From CAVVYA01 sp964577835 (GTDB taxonomy: Bacteria > Pseudomonadota > Alphaproteobacteria > SMXQ01), in contig CAZOBN010000046.1 of the NCBI GenBank assembly GCA_964577835.1, positions 1 through 23,446 of the forward strand: a stretch of 23,446 nucleotides of DNA, written 5' to 3'. Below are positions 16,059 through 22,989 of the stretch, piece by piece. Within the stretch, counting starts at the first letter, position 1. Each line of letters begins with the position of its first letter. Both the position numbers and the translations under genes were made by a program. The notes beneath the pieces are model-generated. The model worked only from the letters and a program-made list of their open reading frames with translations, was not told the origin of the DNA and did no database searches.

Positions 16059-17201
16059 TCAACGCGCGGTGCCGCCCGACCCTTGCCATATCTTGTCCCA
16101 GCTGGCGAGCAGCTCCGGCCATTCCTCTTCCACCATGTTGGGTGAGCGGAACGCCTTCTGCTTGCCGACGAGCTGATCGGCGAAGGTGATGAAATCGGGC
16201 GACTGCAGCGCCGAGTGGGACGGCGCGCCCTCCATGGCGGCGAATTGCGCGATCTGTCCCTCGCGGCTGAGCAGCCAGTTGATGTAGATCTTCGACGCAT
16301 AGGGGCTCGGAGTCTGCTTGATGGCCCCGACGATCTGGACGGCGGTCGGCACGGGATCGGGACAGTGCCAGGCGATCGGCGCGCCCTTCGCCTTCAACTC
16401 GCCGAGACGGTATTGGGCGCTGGGCAGGGCGACATCGATTTCGCCGATGATCACCAGGTTGATCATCGCGTTCATGCCTTCCTTGCGCAGCTGCGGCTTG
16501 TTGGCGAACAGGCCGCGCGCGTAGTTCTCCGCCCATGCCTGGCCCTTGACGTCGGCCAGCGGCAGCAGCCACAGATTCGGACGATTGCCGAGTCCGATGC
16601 GCCCCTTGCCCCACTTCGAACCGTCGAGGAAGCCTTCCCATTCCTTGGGCAGGTCCTCCGCCTTGACCTTCTTGGTGTTGTAGGACGTGCACCAGTAGTT
16701 GATCTGGTGGCCGACCCACAGCCCATCCGGGTCCTTGAGGTCGGTCAGCGTCGCCTTGAAGCCCGGCAGATCATCGATCTTCATCAGGGCATCTTGCGCG
16801 CGGAACGCATAGACGTTGCTGCCAAGGCCCGAGATCACGTCGACCAGCACGCGGCCTTCGCGCAAGGCGGCGAGTGGCTTCAGCGAGCGGTCCTGGCGGG
16901 TGGAGCGGGCATAGGTGAGTTCGATGAACGGAAAGCGCTCGCGGAACGGCTTGCTGTAGGCGTTGTATTCCGCCACGTCCCACGTGCCGTAGACCCGCAG
17001 CTTGCCTTCCTTCTTCGCCTTGTCGACCCAATCGGCGGGCAAGGCCAGTTCGGAGTCGAGCCCGTCGAGCACCGACGGGCTCATTTTGAGCTCCTGCAGG
17101 AACGCCTTCGTCGTCTCCGGCAGATTTTGCGCCGAAGCAGGTGCCGCAACGCTCACGGCGACACCCAACGAAACCAGCCCGAGAATCACGCTGAGACGCA
17201 T
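16059..17201 (-). CDS. ABC transporter solute-binding protein, AfuA/FbpA-like (paralogue C)
   Basis: The 380-residue periplasmic protein starts at an ATG with GGGAGG just upstream. The signal peptide is MRLSVILGLVSLGVAVSVAA with cleavage after APASA. Its N-terminal LKMSPSVLDGLDSELALP closely matches paralogue A (LKLSPTVLDGLDRELTVP), and it shares YWCTSYNT, PQLRKEG, AWHCPDPVP and SREGQIAQFAA with both others. It lies 46 bp ahead of paralogue B in the same operon, so two binding proteins feed one permease. This could widen the substrate range. Substrate unknown. Confidence 0.9.
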   Translation of the reverse strand: MRLSVILGLVSLGVAVSVAAPASAQNLPETTKAFLQELKMSPSVLDGLDSELALPADWVDKAKKEGKLRVYGTWDVAEYNAYSKPFRERFPFIELTYARSTRQDRSLKPLAALREGRVLVDVISGLGSNVYAFRAQDALMKIDDLPGFKATLTDLKDPDGLWVGHQINYWCTSYNTKKVKAEDLPKEWEGFLDGSKWGKGRIGLGNRPNLWLLPLADVKGQAWAENYARGLFANKPQLRKEGMNAMINLVIIGEIDVALPSAQYRLGELKAKGAPIAWHCPDPVPTAVQIVGAIKQTPSPYASKIYINWLLSREGQIAQFAAMEGAPSHSALQSPDFITFADQLVGKQKAFRSPNMVEEEWPELLASWDKIWQGSGGTAR

Positions 17202-17237
17202 ATTTTCCTCCCGAATGAGCTCAAGCTACCGCAACCA

Positions 17238-18347
17238 TCAGCGCTTGCGGTAATTTGGACGCGGCATGCGCATTTCGGCGCCATTGCGCTTCATCTCCGC
17301 CGCATATTCGTCGTAGATCGACGGATCTTCCTGCTCGTATTCGATCTGGTCAGGTCCGTCGGCATCTTCGCCGCCGGACATGCCGACCTTCATCTTATGC
17401 TCGGGGCTGCCGCCGCGGCGCAGCGCCAGGTAGCGCGCCGGCGCATTGCCGGTGTTGAAGTGCTGGTGGAACCACCATTCCGGCGGCGCGAACATGCTGC
17501 CTTCCTGCCAATCGACGCGCTGGCGCGGCTTGCCCTCTTCCCACAGCAGCGAATAGCCGACGCCGTCGAGGATGATGACATGGGCGCCCGGCCCGTGGCG
17601 GTGCGCCTTCTTGTAGGTGCCGCCGTTGAACGAGGACAGATGCGCGGCGCTGGTGTGATCGCTCATGGAGAGATGCACCGTGCGCGCGCCATGGCCGCGC
17701 ATCTCCCACGACGCGAGGTGGGTCTGCAGCACATCGGGCACGACATTGGTGCGCAAGACGCGGGCGCCGAGATAGCGCGGCCGCAGGAAATCGGTGTTCG
17801 GCTCGAAGTAGCCGTTCTGGCCCGCGAAGCGGTCCTTGAACACGAACGGATTGTCGAACACGAATTCTTCGTTGTGATAGAGGTTGAAGGTGAGCGGCGC
17901 GTTGGTCACCATCAGCAGCCGCGCCGGCTTATGGGGATCCAGGTTGGTGTGGTAGTAGCGCGTGTTCAGCGGCGGGCCGAACAGGCTGAACTTGCCCCAC
18001 TCGACGCGGCCGGGCGCGCTGCCCGACTGCTCGAAATGAGTCTCGCCGCGGCCGCTGATGGCGAACACCCAGGTCTCGAACATATGCTTCACCGGGTTGG
18101 TCATCTTGCCCGGCGGGATTTCGAGGATAGCCGCCGTGGTGATATGGCAGTCGGCGAGATTGACGAACGCGCCCTTGGCGCCGAAGCGCGCCCACGGCGC
18201 GACCTCGACGTCGTTCAGGTTCTTCACGTAGAAGGTCTTGTGGATGGGGATGCCTTCGCGGCGCTGCCATTCCTCATAGAACGTCGGCAGATCCTTGAGA
18301 TCCTCGATCCCTTCGTAGATGTCCTGTGGCATCGCGGTATCCGTCAT
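17238..18347 (-). CDS. Double-cupin domain protein, gentisate-dioxygenase-like
   Basis: A cytoplasmic protein of 369 residues with two cupin barrels. The first (about 60-150) has KHMFETWVFAISGRGET (His88, Glu91) and a later His133. The second (about 215-310) has GGTYKKAHRHGPGAHVIILDG (His249, His251, and His256 where cupins usually carry Glu), and the rear motif WWFHQHFNTG (His294/His296). This layout is like gentisate 1,2-dioxygenase and related Fe(II) bicupins, which cleave substituted aromatic rings with O2, but I cannot assign that activity. A GGGGAG ribosome site precedes the ATG. The C-terminus is acidic and then basic (EYEQEDPSIYDEYAAEM). It lies between the M24 and solute-binding genes of the operon. 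Confidence 0.85.
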   Translation of the reverse strand: MTDTAMPQDIYEGIEDLKDLPTFYEEWQRREGIPIHKTFYVKNLNDVEVAPWARFGAKGAFVNLADCHITTAAILEIPPGKMTNPVKHMFETWVFAISGRGETHFEQSGSAPGRVEWGKFSLFGPPLNTRYYHTNLDPHKPARLLMVTNAPLTFNLYHNEEFVFDNPFVFKDRFAGQNGYFEPNTDFLRPRYLGARVLRTNVVPDVLQTHLASWEMRGHGARTVHLSMSDHTSAAHLSSFNGGTYKKAHRHGPGAHVIILDGVGYSLLWEEGKPRQRVDWQEGSMFAPPEWWFHQHFNTGNAPARYLALRRGGSPEHKMKVGMSGGEDADGPDQIEYEQEDPSIYDEYAAEMKRNGAEMRMPRPNYRKR

Positions 18348-18414
18348 GGCACTCCCCTATCCTTTCTGAAGCGCCCGGCCTTTCCAGCCGGTTCGCTCAA
18401 TTCCTGTCCGCTGC

Positions 18415-19647
18415 TCAACCGTTGGCAACCAGCAAATCATGCACCCGCTTGCCGAGCCGCTTGCCGCCCTTCGGCGTAATCACGATGGTATCGCCCCAGC
18501 AGCACTCCGACTTTTTGTCCGCCGTCTTGACGTAGGGCTTGAAGATGAAAGCCATATTCTCGCGAAGCTGGACGGCGAGCTGCTCGGGACGGCGCTGGCT
18601 CGGCGTGATCAGCGGGCCGTCGTCGCCCTGGCCGCGGCCATGCATGTTGAGCAGCGCCGTCGCGCCCGCCGCCGGGCCGCTCTTGGGCGCCAGCTCGTCG
18701 CAGAATTTTTCCGTGAGCTGCGCCAGCTCGCCGACCGTGACGCCCGGTTTCAGGCGTTCGAGCAGCTTGTTATAGATGTCGCGCTGCAGCTTGATCAGCT
18801 CCTTGTGCGTCGGGTCGGCGACCTCGACGAACACCGGCTGCATGCCCTGGGCGCGATAGCCGATCCACGACGCCTCGATCTCGTTGATGATGAGATCGCC
18901 GCGCTCGAGCGGGCGGAACGTCGGCCGGGTCAGCGTGTAGTTGATGTTCCTGCCCGAGCCCCAGTTGCAATGAACCGGCAACTCGGAGCCGTTCTTGACC
19001 AGCGTGCTCATGACTTCGGCCCAAACATCCCAGTCGCGCACGCCGGGGCACGCGATGGCGACCTCGGCATCGATCGCCTTCTCGATGATTTCCTGGGATT
19101 TGGCTAGCACGTCGACCTCCTCCTGGCTCTTGGCGTAGCGCGCCTCTTCCAGGACGTTGGTCGCATCCACCAGTTCGGCGTTCGGGAAATTATCGCGCAG
19201 CAGCTGGTAGAAGCCGAGCAGGATGGTGCCCATGGGCGTGCGCGTGCCGGCGCCCAGCCCGGTGACGCCGATGCGGCCGCGCTCGACATTGAGCTCCTTC
19301 AGGCGATCGATCGTCGATTGGCCCATGTTGCGCCGCGAGTTGCGCACCTCCTTCGTCCAGTTCTGCGCGCCGCTCAGCCAGTTGCTGTCGGCCCGGTTGG
19401 CGAAGGCCGTAACCTCGCCCTCGAGCGGGATCAGCGCCGCGATGTCGGCGTCGCCGCCGCCGCCCACATGCGTGAGCCAACGCACGTTCGACTGGAAATC
19501 GGTCGAATGACCGGTGTTGTTCGGGCAGACGATGACGTCGATGTGCTTCTCGCGCATGAGCTTGCGGACCAGCGCCCAGCGGCGGTCGCGCTCGGCGAGC
19601 GAGAACATCGGATAGAGCTGGCCTTGTTCGATGGTTACGTGCGTCAC
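18415..19647 (-). CDS. M24-fold (creatinase/Xaa-Pro peptidase-like) protein, paralogue B
   Basis: The start is a GTG at 19647, 25 bp after the preceding stop. The longer open frame to 20151 overlaps the double-VOC gene and is not used. This gives 410 residues, the same length as paralogue A. The N-domain carries VIVCPNNTGHSTDF and GGGGDADIA. In the catalytic fold the usual metal ligands are replaced: IINEIE and Gln267 in place of the two Asp, Lys370 (AFIFKP) and Gly385 (CWGDTI) in place of the two Glu; only His336 in MHGRGQG remains. A conserved PVHCNWGSGRN (225-234) is shared with paralogue A. It is probably a metal-independent hydrolase of C-N or similar bonds, as creatinase is. That is an inference from family logic. 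Confidence 0.88.
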   Translation of the reverse strand: MTHVTIEQGQLYPMFSLAERDRRWALVRKLMREKHIDVIVCPNNTGHSTDFQSNVRWLTHVGGGGDADIAALIPLEGEVTAFANRADSNWLSGAQNWTKEVRNSRRNMGQSTIDRLKELNVERGRIGVTGLGAGTRTPMGTILLGFYQLLRDNFPNAELVDATNVLEEARYAKSQEEVDVLAKSQEIIEKAIDAEVAIACPGVRDWDVWAEVMSTLVKNGSELPVHCNWGSGRNINYTLTRPTFRPLERGDLIINEIEASWIGYRAQGMQPVFVEVADPTHKELIKLQRDIYNKLLERLKPGVTVGELAQLTEKFCDELAPKSGPAAGATALLNMHGRGQGDDGPLITPSQRRPEQLAVQLRENMAFIFKPYVKTADKKSECCWGDTIVITPKGGKRLGKRVHDLLVANG

Positions 19648-19672
19648 CCCTGCACCTGTCTTTCGGTTCTTG

Positions 19673-20623
19673 TCAGCAGCAAAATTCGAGGAAGTTCGAT
19701 CCGGGATCCTTGAAGAACAGCGAGCGGGCGCGCGGCGAACCGGCCGGATGCGCCACAAGCCCGACCATCGGGCCCCAGTCGGCGAGCAGTTCCGCCAACC
19801 GGTCGATATCCTGGGACGCGACGGCGACGGCGATGCGCGGCAGGCCGACGATGTCTTCCTCCGGCGGCTCCTGGAAATGGGTATCGGCAAGATAGATGCC
19901 GAGCACCGCATCGCCCGCGCGGACGAAAAGCTGCACGTTCGGGCGCGGCACCGGATCCTTGCCATGTATGACATTGTAACGCTTGTCCCAGCGCCGGCAG
20001 CCAGGCGCCATGGGATCCTTGCCCTCGCCCCAGGCGCGGGCGCGGGCATAGTCTGCGGTACGCCACCCCACCACATGGTCGACCGGCAGGCCGAGATGGC
20101 CGGTGTAGAACTTCTCTTCCCATTCGACGTCGGCGGCCTGGACGCACGCATGATCGATGCCGGCGATCAGGGCGTCGTCCGGCCGCGCCACCGGGTCGGC
20201 GGCCGGGGTGACCAGTTGCAGCCGGTTGCCGAATGGATCGAAGACATAGAGGTTGTGCGCGTCCTCGGCGGGCCGGTCTTCCTTGTAACGATGCACGGTC
20301 GTCCCGCGCCGCTGCAGCCGGGCGAGAATTTCGTCGCGCGCCGCCGCGCTCACCCGGTAGCCCTGATGAATTCCGGTCTCCGCCAGACCCGGGTCCCTGT
20401 CGCCCTCGCACAGCGCGACGAGCTGGCCGGATGCCGTGGCGACCAGCGCGTGATGGCCGCAGCTCGGCAACACGTCGCTGCCGAGCAGGCGAAAGCCCAT
20501 GACGTCGCAATAGAATTCGCGCGCCGCCGCGAGATCGGCGACGAGCAGCGCCACATGGCTGATGCCGGCCAGCCGCACGGCCGGCTGTGCGCGCGCCCCC
20601 AAGGTTGCGACGTTACTCGACAT
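19673..20623 (-). CDS. Double VOC (glyoxalase/extradiol dioxygenase-like) protein
   Basis: The ATG at 20623 overlaps the end of the preceding VOC gene by 11 bp, giving 316 residues; upstream extension of the frame has no support. Two VOC modules are seen. The first (about 18-140) runs from GISHVALLVADLAAAREFY to DPFGNRLQLV. The second (about 154-316) runs from GIDHACVQAADVEWEEKFY to KDPGSNFLEFCC. The first keeps His23 and His86 but has Gln136 where a metal-binding Glu is usual. The second has His158 and Glu313 but no obvious middle His. Length and two-module form resemble type-I extradiol dioxygenases, which use the C-terminal module's 2-His-1-Glu iron site. The missing ligand makes that activity uncertain. 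Confidence 0.85.
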   Translation of the reverse strand: MSSNVATLGARAQPAVRLAGISHVALLVADLAAAREFYCDVMGFRLLGSDVLPSCGHHALVATASGQLVALCEGDRDPGLAETGIHQGYRVSAAARDEILARLQRRGTTVHRYKEDRPAEDAHNLYVFDPFGNRLQLVTPAADPVARPDDALIAGIDHACVQAADVEWEEKFYTGHLGLPVDHVVGWRTADYARARAWGEGKDPMAPGCRRWDKRYNVIHGKDPVPRPNVQLFVRAGDAVLGIYLADTHFQEPPEEDIVGLPRIAVAVASQDIDRLAELLADWGPMVGLVAHPAGSPRARSLFFKDPGSNFLEFCC

Positions 20624-21080
20624 TCGTGAACCTGCGCCTGCGGGCGTTCGGGTCCTCGTCGCGGCGCCACAGGACCTCGAGGAAATTACCGCTCGGGTCC
20701 TTGAAATAGATCGACTCGCCGAACGGGCCTTTCGCCGGATGCTCGACCGGGCCCTCGAAGCGGACGCCGTTCTCGCGCAGCGCATCCTGGACCTCGCCGA
20801 AGCGCTTGCGCGATACGGCGAGACCATGGCGGAAGCCGTGGGCGCCGCGCAACTGCCCCTCGTCGGGCATCGGCATGAAGTTGGGCGCCACGGTGAGCGC
20901 GAACATGTAATCCTCGAGCACCACCGACTGGAAGATGGCGACGCCGGAGCGCGCGTCCTCGATCTGGAAGTTTGAGCGCGAGTGCGTTACGGCGCCGAGC
21001 AGGTCACAGTAGAAATGCATCGCCTCGCCCAGGTCGTGGACACAAATGGCGGTATGATTGATGCTGTCGATGTCGGCCAT
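20613..21080 (-). CDS. VOC family protein (single-domain, full His-His-Glu set)
   Basis: A 155-residue single-chain VOC protein. Metal ligands are visible: His9 (INHTAI), His85 (FRHGLAV) and Glu135 (GNFLEVLW). VOC enzymes include glyoxalases, extradiol dioxygenases, epimerases and fosfomycin resistance proteins, so the reaction is open; the setting suggests a dioxygenase or isomerase step. The ATG is two bases after the VOC-Rieske stop, with AGGAG inside the end of that gene. Its own stop overlaps the next start by 11 bp, so the three genes are tightly coupled. The C-tail is very basic (RRRRFTNVE). Confidence 0.9.
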   Translation of the reverse strand: MADIDSINHTAICVHDLGEAMHFYCDLLGAVTHSRSNFQIEDARSGVAIFQSVVLEDYMFALTVAPNFMPMPDEGQLRGAHGFRHGLAVSRKRFGEVQDALRENGVRFEGPVEHPAKGPFGESIYFKDPSGNFLEVLWRRDEDPNARRRRFTNVE

Positions 21081-21082
21081 GG

Positions 21083-21907
21083 CTAGCTCCTGCGCGCGGC
21101 GGCGGCGTACGGCGCGCCATGCCCGGCGACGCAGGGCGGCACGCCGGCCAATTGCGCCGGATCGTAGTTGCGCCGGTGCATCAGCTCGTTGGTGTTCACC
21201 ACGACGGTGCCGTCATCCCGCACGGTGACCGGATGGAGCCGCAGCGGCGGATAGTTCGACTGGTGGCTGGTCGATTCGCCTTTGCGATTGAAGGTCGCCT
21301 TGTGGAACGGGCAATAGAACGACCAGTGATTCTCGCGCCAGCGCACTTCGCCGTTCATGTGGGTGCACCAGTGGGACAGGGCGAGGAAGCCGTCCTTGTG
21401 GCGCACTAGGTAGAACTGCGCATCCTTGAAGTGGGTCACCGAGCCGGCGGCGAAATCCTCGGCCTTACCGCATACCACGTCGCCCATATCGGCCTTGAGG
21501 ATGATGGAAGCCTCGGGTCCGACCGCCTGCACCTGATAGCGATGCCCGTCGGGATCGAACACGTCGAAGCTCAACTGGCCGTTGGCGCGGAACGAGGCGC
21601 GGGTGTCGCTCACCGGCTCGCCCGTCCTGGCCGCCCAACGCGCGCGCGCGCGCTCATGCTGCTCCGGCGTCAGATAGAAGGCATGATGGATGCTGCTGCT
21701 GTTGGGTCGGAAGGGCGTCACCTTGTCGACCTGAACCAGCAGTACCAGGTGGCCCTTTTCGCTTTTAAGCAGCGCGTTCGGCCCCTCCTCGGCGACGAGA
21801 TCGCGGCCGACCACGTCGAATCCGAAGACGTCGCGATAGAACGCCTCGGAACGATCGAGATCGGTGACCTGTACGAGCAAATGGCTCAGGCCATCGACCA
21901 GCGCCAT
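21083..21907 (-). CDS. VOC-Rieske fusion protein
   Basis: First structural gene after the regulator. The ATG at 21907 has GGGAGG upstream; the frame to 21952 would add 15 residues without support. Residues 1-130 form a VOC domain with His9 (GLSHLL) and His74/75 (SSIHHAFYL), but Gln125 in GHRYQVQ where Glu is usual. Residues about 140-250 form a Rieske [2Fe-2S] domain with Cys181-x-His183 (WCTHMNG) and Cys199-x2-His202 (CPFHK). A VOC domain joined to a Rieske electron carrier suggests a self-contained redox or oxygenase component. I do not know a characterised protein with this layout. A frameshifted paralogue is at 10329. Confidence 0.9.
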   Translation of the reverse strand: MALVDGLSHLLVQVTDLDRSEAFYRDVFGFDVVGRDLVAEEGPNALLKSEKGHLVLLVQVDKVTPFRPNSSSIHHAFYLTPEQHERARARWAARTGEPVSDTRASFRANGQLSFDVFDPDGHRYQVQAVGPEASIILKADMGDVVCGKAEDFAAGSVTHFKDAQFYLVRHKDGFLALSHWCTHMNGEVRWRENHWSFYCPFHKATFNRKGESTSHQSNYPPLRLHPVTVRDDGTVVVNTNELMHRRNYDPAQLAGVPPCVAGHGAPYAAAARRS

Positions 21908-21979
21908 GGTTCGCCTCCCGCCAATGGCGGCGGCGCACGGGCTGCGCGCCACCCCTGTTCATTTCTTATTTGTTCAAAG

Positions 21980-21991
21980 AATACGAGTATT
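21980..21991. promoter_or_regulatory. Inverted repeat AATAC-GA-GTATT, candidate LysR binding site
   Basis: It lies in the 134-bp gap between the LysR gene and the VOC-Rieske gene, 73 bp upstream of the latter's ATG. LysR regulators typically bind AT-rich dyads containing T-N11-A, and ATAC/GTAT half-sites are common. The promoter elements themselves are weak here (TATTCT as a possible -10 on the minus strand overlaps it), which fits an activated promoter but is not proof. Confidence 0.35.
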
Positions 21992-22041
21992 TAGGCGGCG
22001 TTGACTATGGCCGAATTTGGAAAAAGTGTCTTTCAAGCGAC

Positions 22042-22947
22042 CTAGACTGTGGTGTCCAGGAACCGCAAGGTCTTGACCCGCCGGCCCAAAAAATCGAGGA
22101 AAACAGTGGTCTTCGCCGGCATCGTCTTGCCACGGTGGAAGAAGGCGCGCATCACCTGCTTCGATTGGGTCATGCCGGCAAACACGGTCTCGAGGCGCCC
22201 CTCGCGCACGTCCCTGTCCGCGACATAGTCCGGCAAGCGCGCGAGGCCGAGGCCGTTGAGCGCCGCCAGGCGCAACGCTTCGGAACTGTTCGCTTCGTAA
22301 TTGCCGTGGACTCGCACGGGCACGTCCCGTCCATTCTCGTGGAACCACCATTCCTTCGACGAATAGATGGCGTGGGTCAGGCAATTGTAGTGCTCGAGAT
22401 CCTTGGGACGATCCGGCTTGCCGTTGCGCGCGAAAAATTCCGGCGAGCCGCAGATGACATAGCGGACCTGCCCCAGCTCTTGGAAACTGAGGCTGGAATC
22501 GACCAGCTTGCCGCTGCGGATCACCACATCCATGCCGGCCTCCACCAGATTGATCGGCAAGACATTCATGGTGAGCTCGACGCGCAGCTCGGGATGCTGC
22601 TCGATGAATTCATGGATGATGGGTGTCAGCACCGATTCCGCGAAGCCCCAGGCCGCGCTGACCCGCAGCGTGCCGCGCGGACTATGGTAGAGATTGGTAA
22701 CGGACGAAACGGCTTCCTCGAGCTCCGTCATGGCGCGCAGGCAGCGCTCGAGAAACGCCTCGCCCGCCTCGGTCAGCGAGAATTTGCGAGTCGAGCGCAC
22801 GAGCAGCGTGACACCCAGGCGCGCTTCGAGCTCGCTGATATGCTTGCTGACGGCCGACGGTGACAGGCGCAAATCGCGCGCCGCATGGGTGAAGCTCTTG
22901 CGTTCGGCAACCTTGGTGAAGATGGCGATGCTGTTCAGATCTTCCAT
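22042..22947 (-). CDS. LysR-family transcriptional regulator
   Basis: A 301-residue regulator with the usual LysR form. The N-terminal winged helix-turn-helix (about 1-60) reads MEDLNSIAIFTKVAERKSF..AARDLRLSPSAVSKHISELE, then STRKFSLTEAGE. An effector-binding domain (about 90-295) follows, with RGTLRVSAAWGFAESVLTPI and DVVIRSG. The subgroup resembles DsdC/AaeR-like regulators with a D-L-N-S-I-A-I-F start, but the ligand cannot be told. GGGGACG precedes the ATG. It is unusual in lying in the same direction as, and directly upstream of, its probable target operon (134 bp gap), rather than divergent. It starts 42 bp after the partial ATPase stop, so it may be read from that upstream transcript. 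Confidence 0.93.
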   Translation of the reverse strand: MEDLNSIAIFTKVAERKSFTHAARDLRLSPSAVSKHISELEARLGVTLLVRSTRKFSLTEAGEAFLERCLRAMTELEEAVSSVTNLYHSPRGTLRVSAAWGFAESVLTPIIHEFIEQHPELRVELTMNVLPINLVEAGMDVVIRSGKLVDSSLSFQELGQVRYVICGSPEFFARNGKPDRPKDLEHYNCLTHAIYSSKEWWFHENGRDVPVRVHGNYEANSSEALRLAALNGLGLARLPDYVADRDVREGRLETVFAGMTQSKQVMRAFFHRGKTMPAKTTVFLDFLGRRVKTLRFLDTTV

Positions 22948-22989
22948 CGTCCCCGACCATCAGTGAACCGCGCCCCGTCGATCACCCAA

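Noticed and set aside
16215..18479. 754-codon plus-strand open frame opposite the solute-binding and cupin genes
   Set aside because: It spans three well-supported minus-strand genes with signal peptides and motifs. The composition is shadow-like and no ribosome-binding site is seen.
18415..20151. 578-codon version of the M24 gene
   Set aside because: The extra N-terminal 168 codons lie inside the double-VOC gene in another frame. The GTG at 19647 gives exactly the length of the paralogue.
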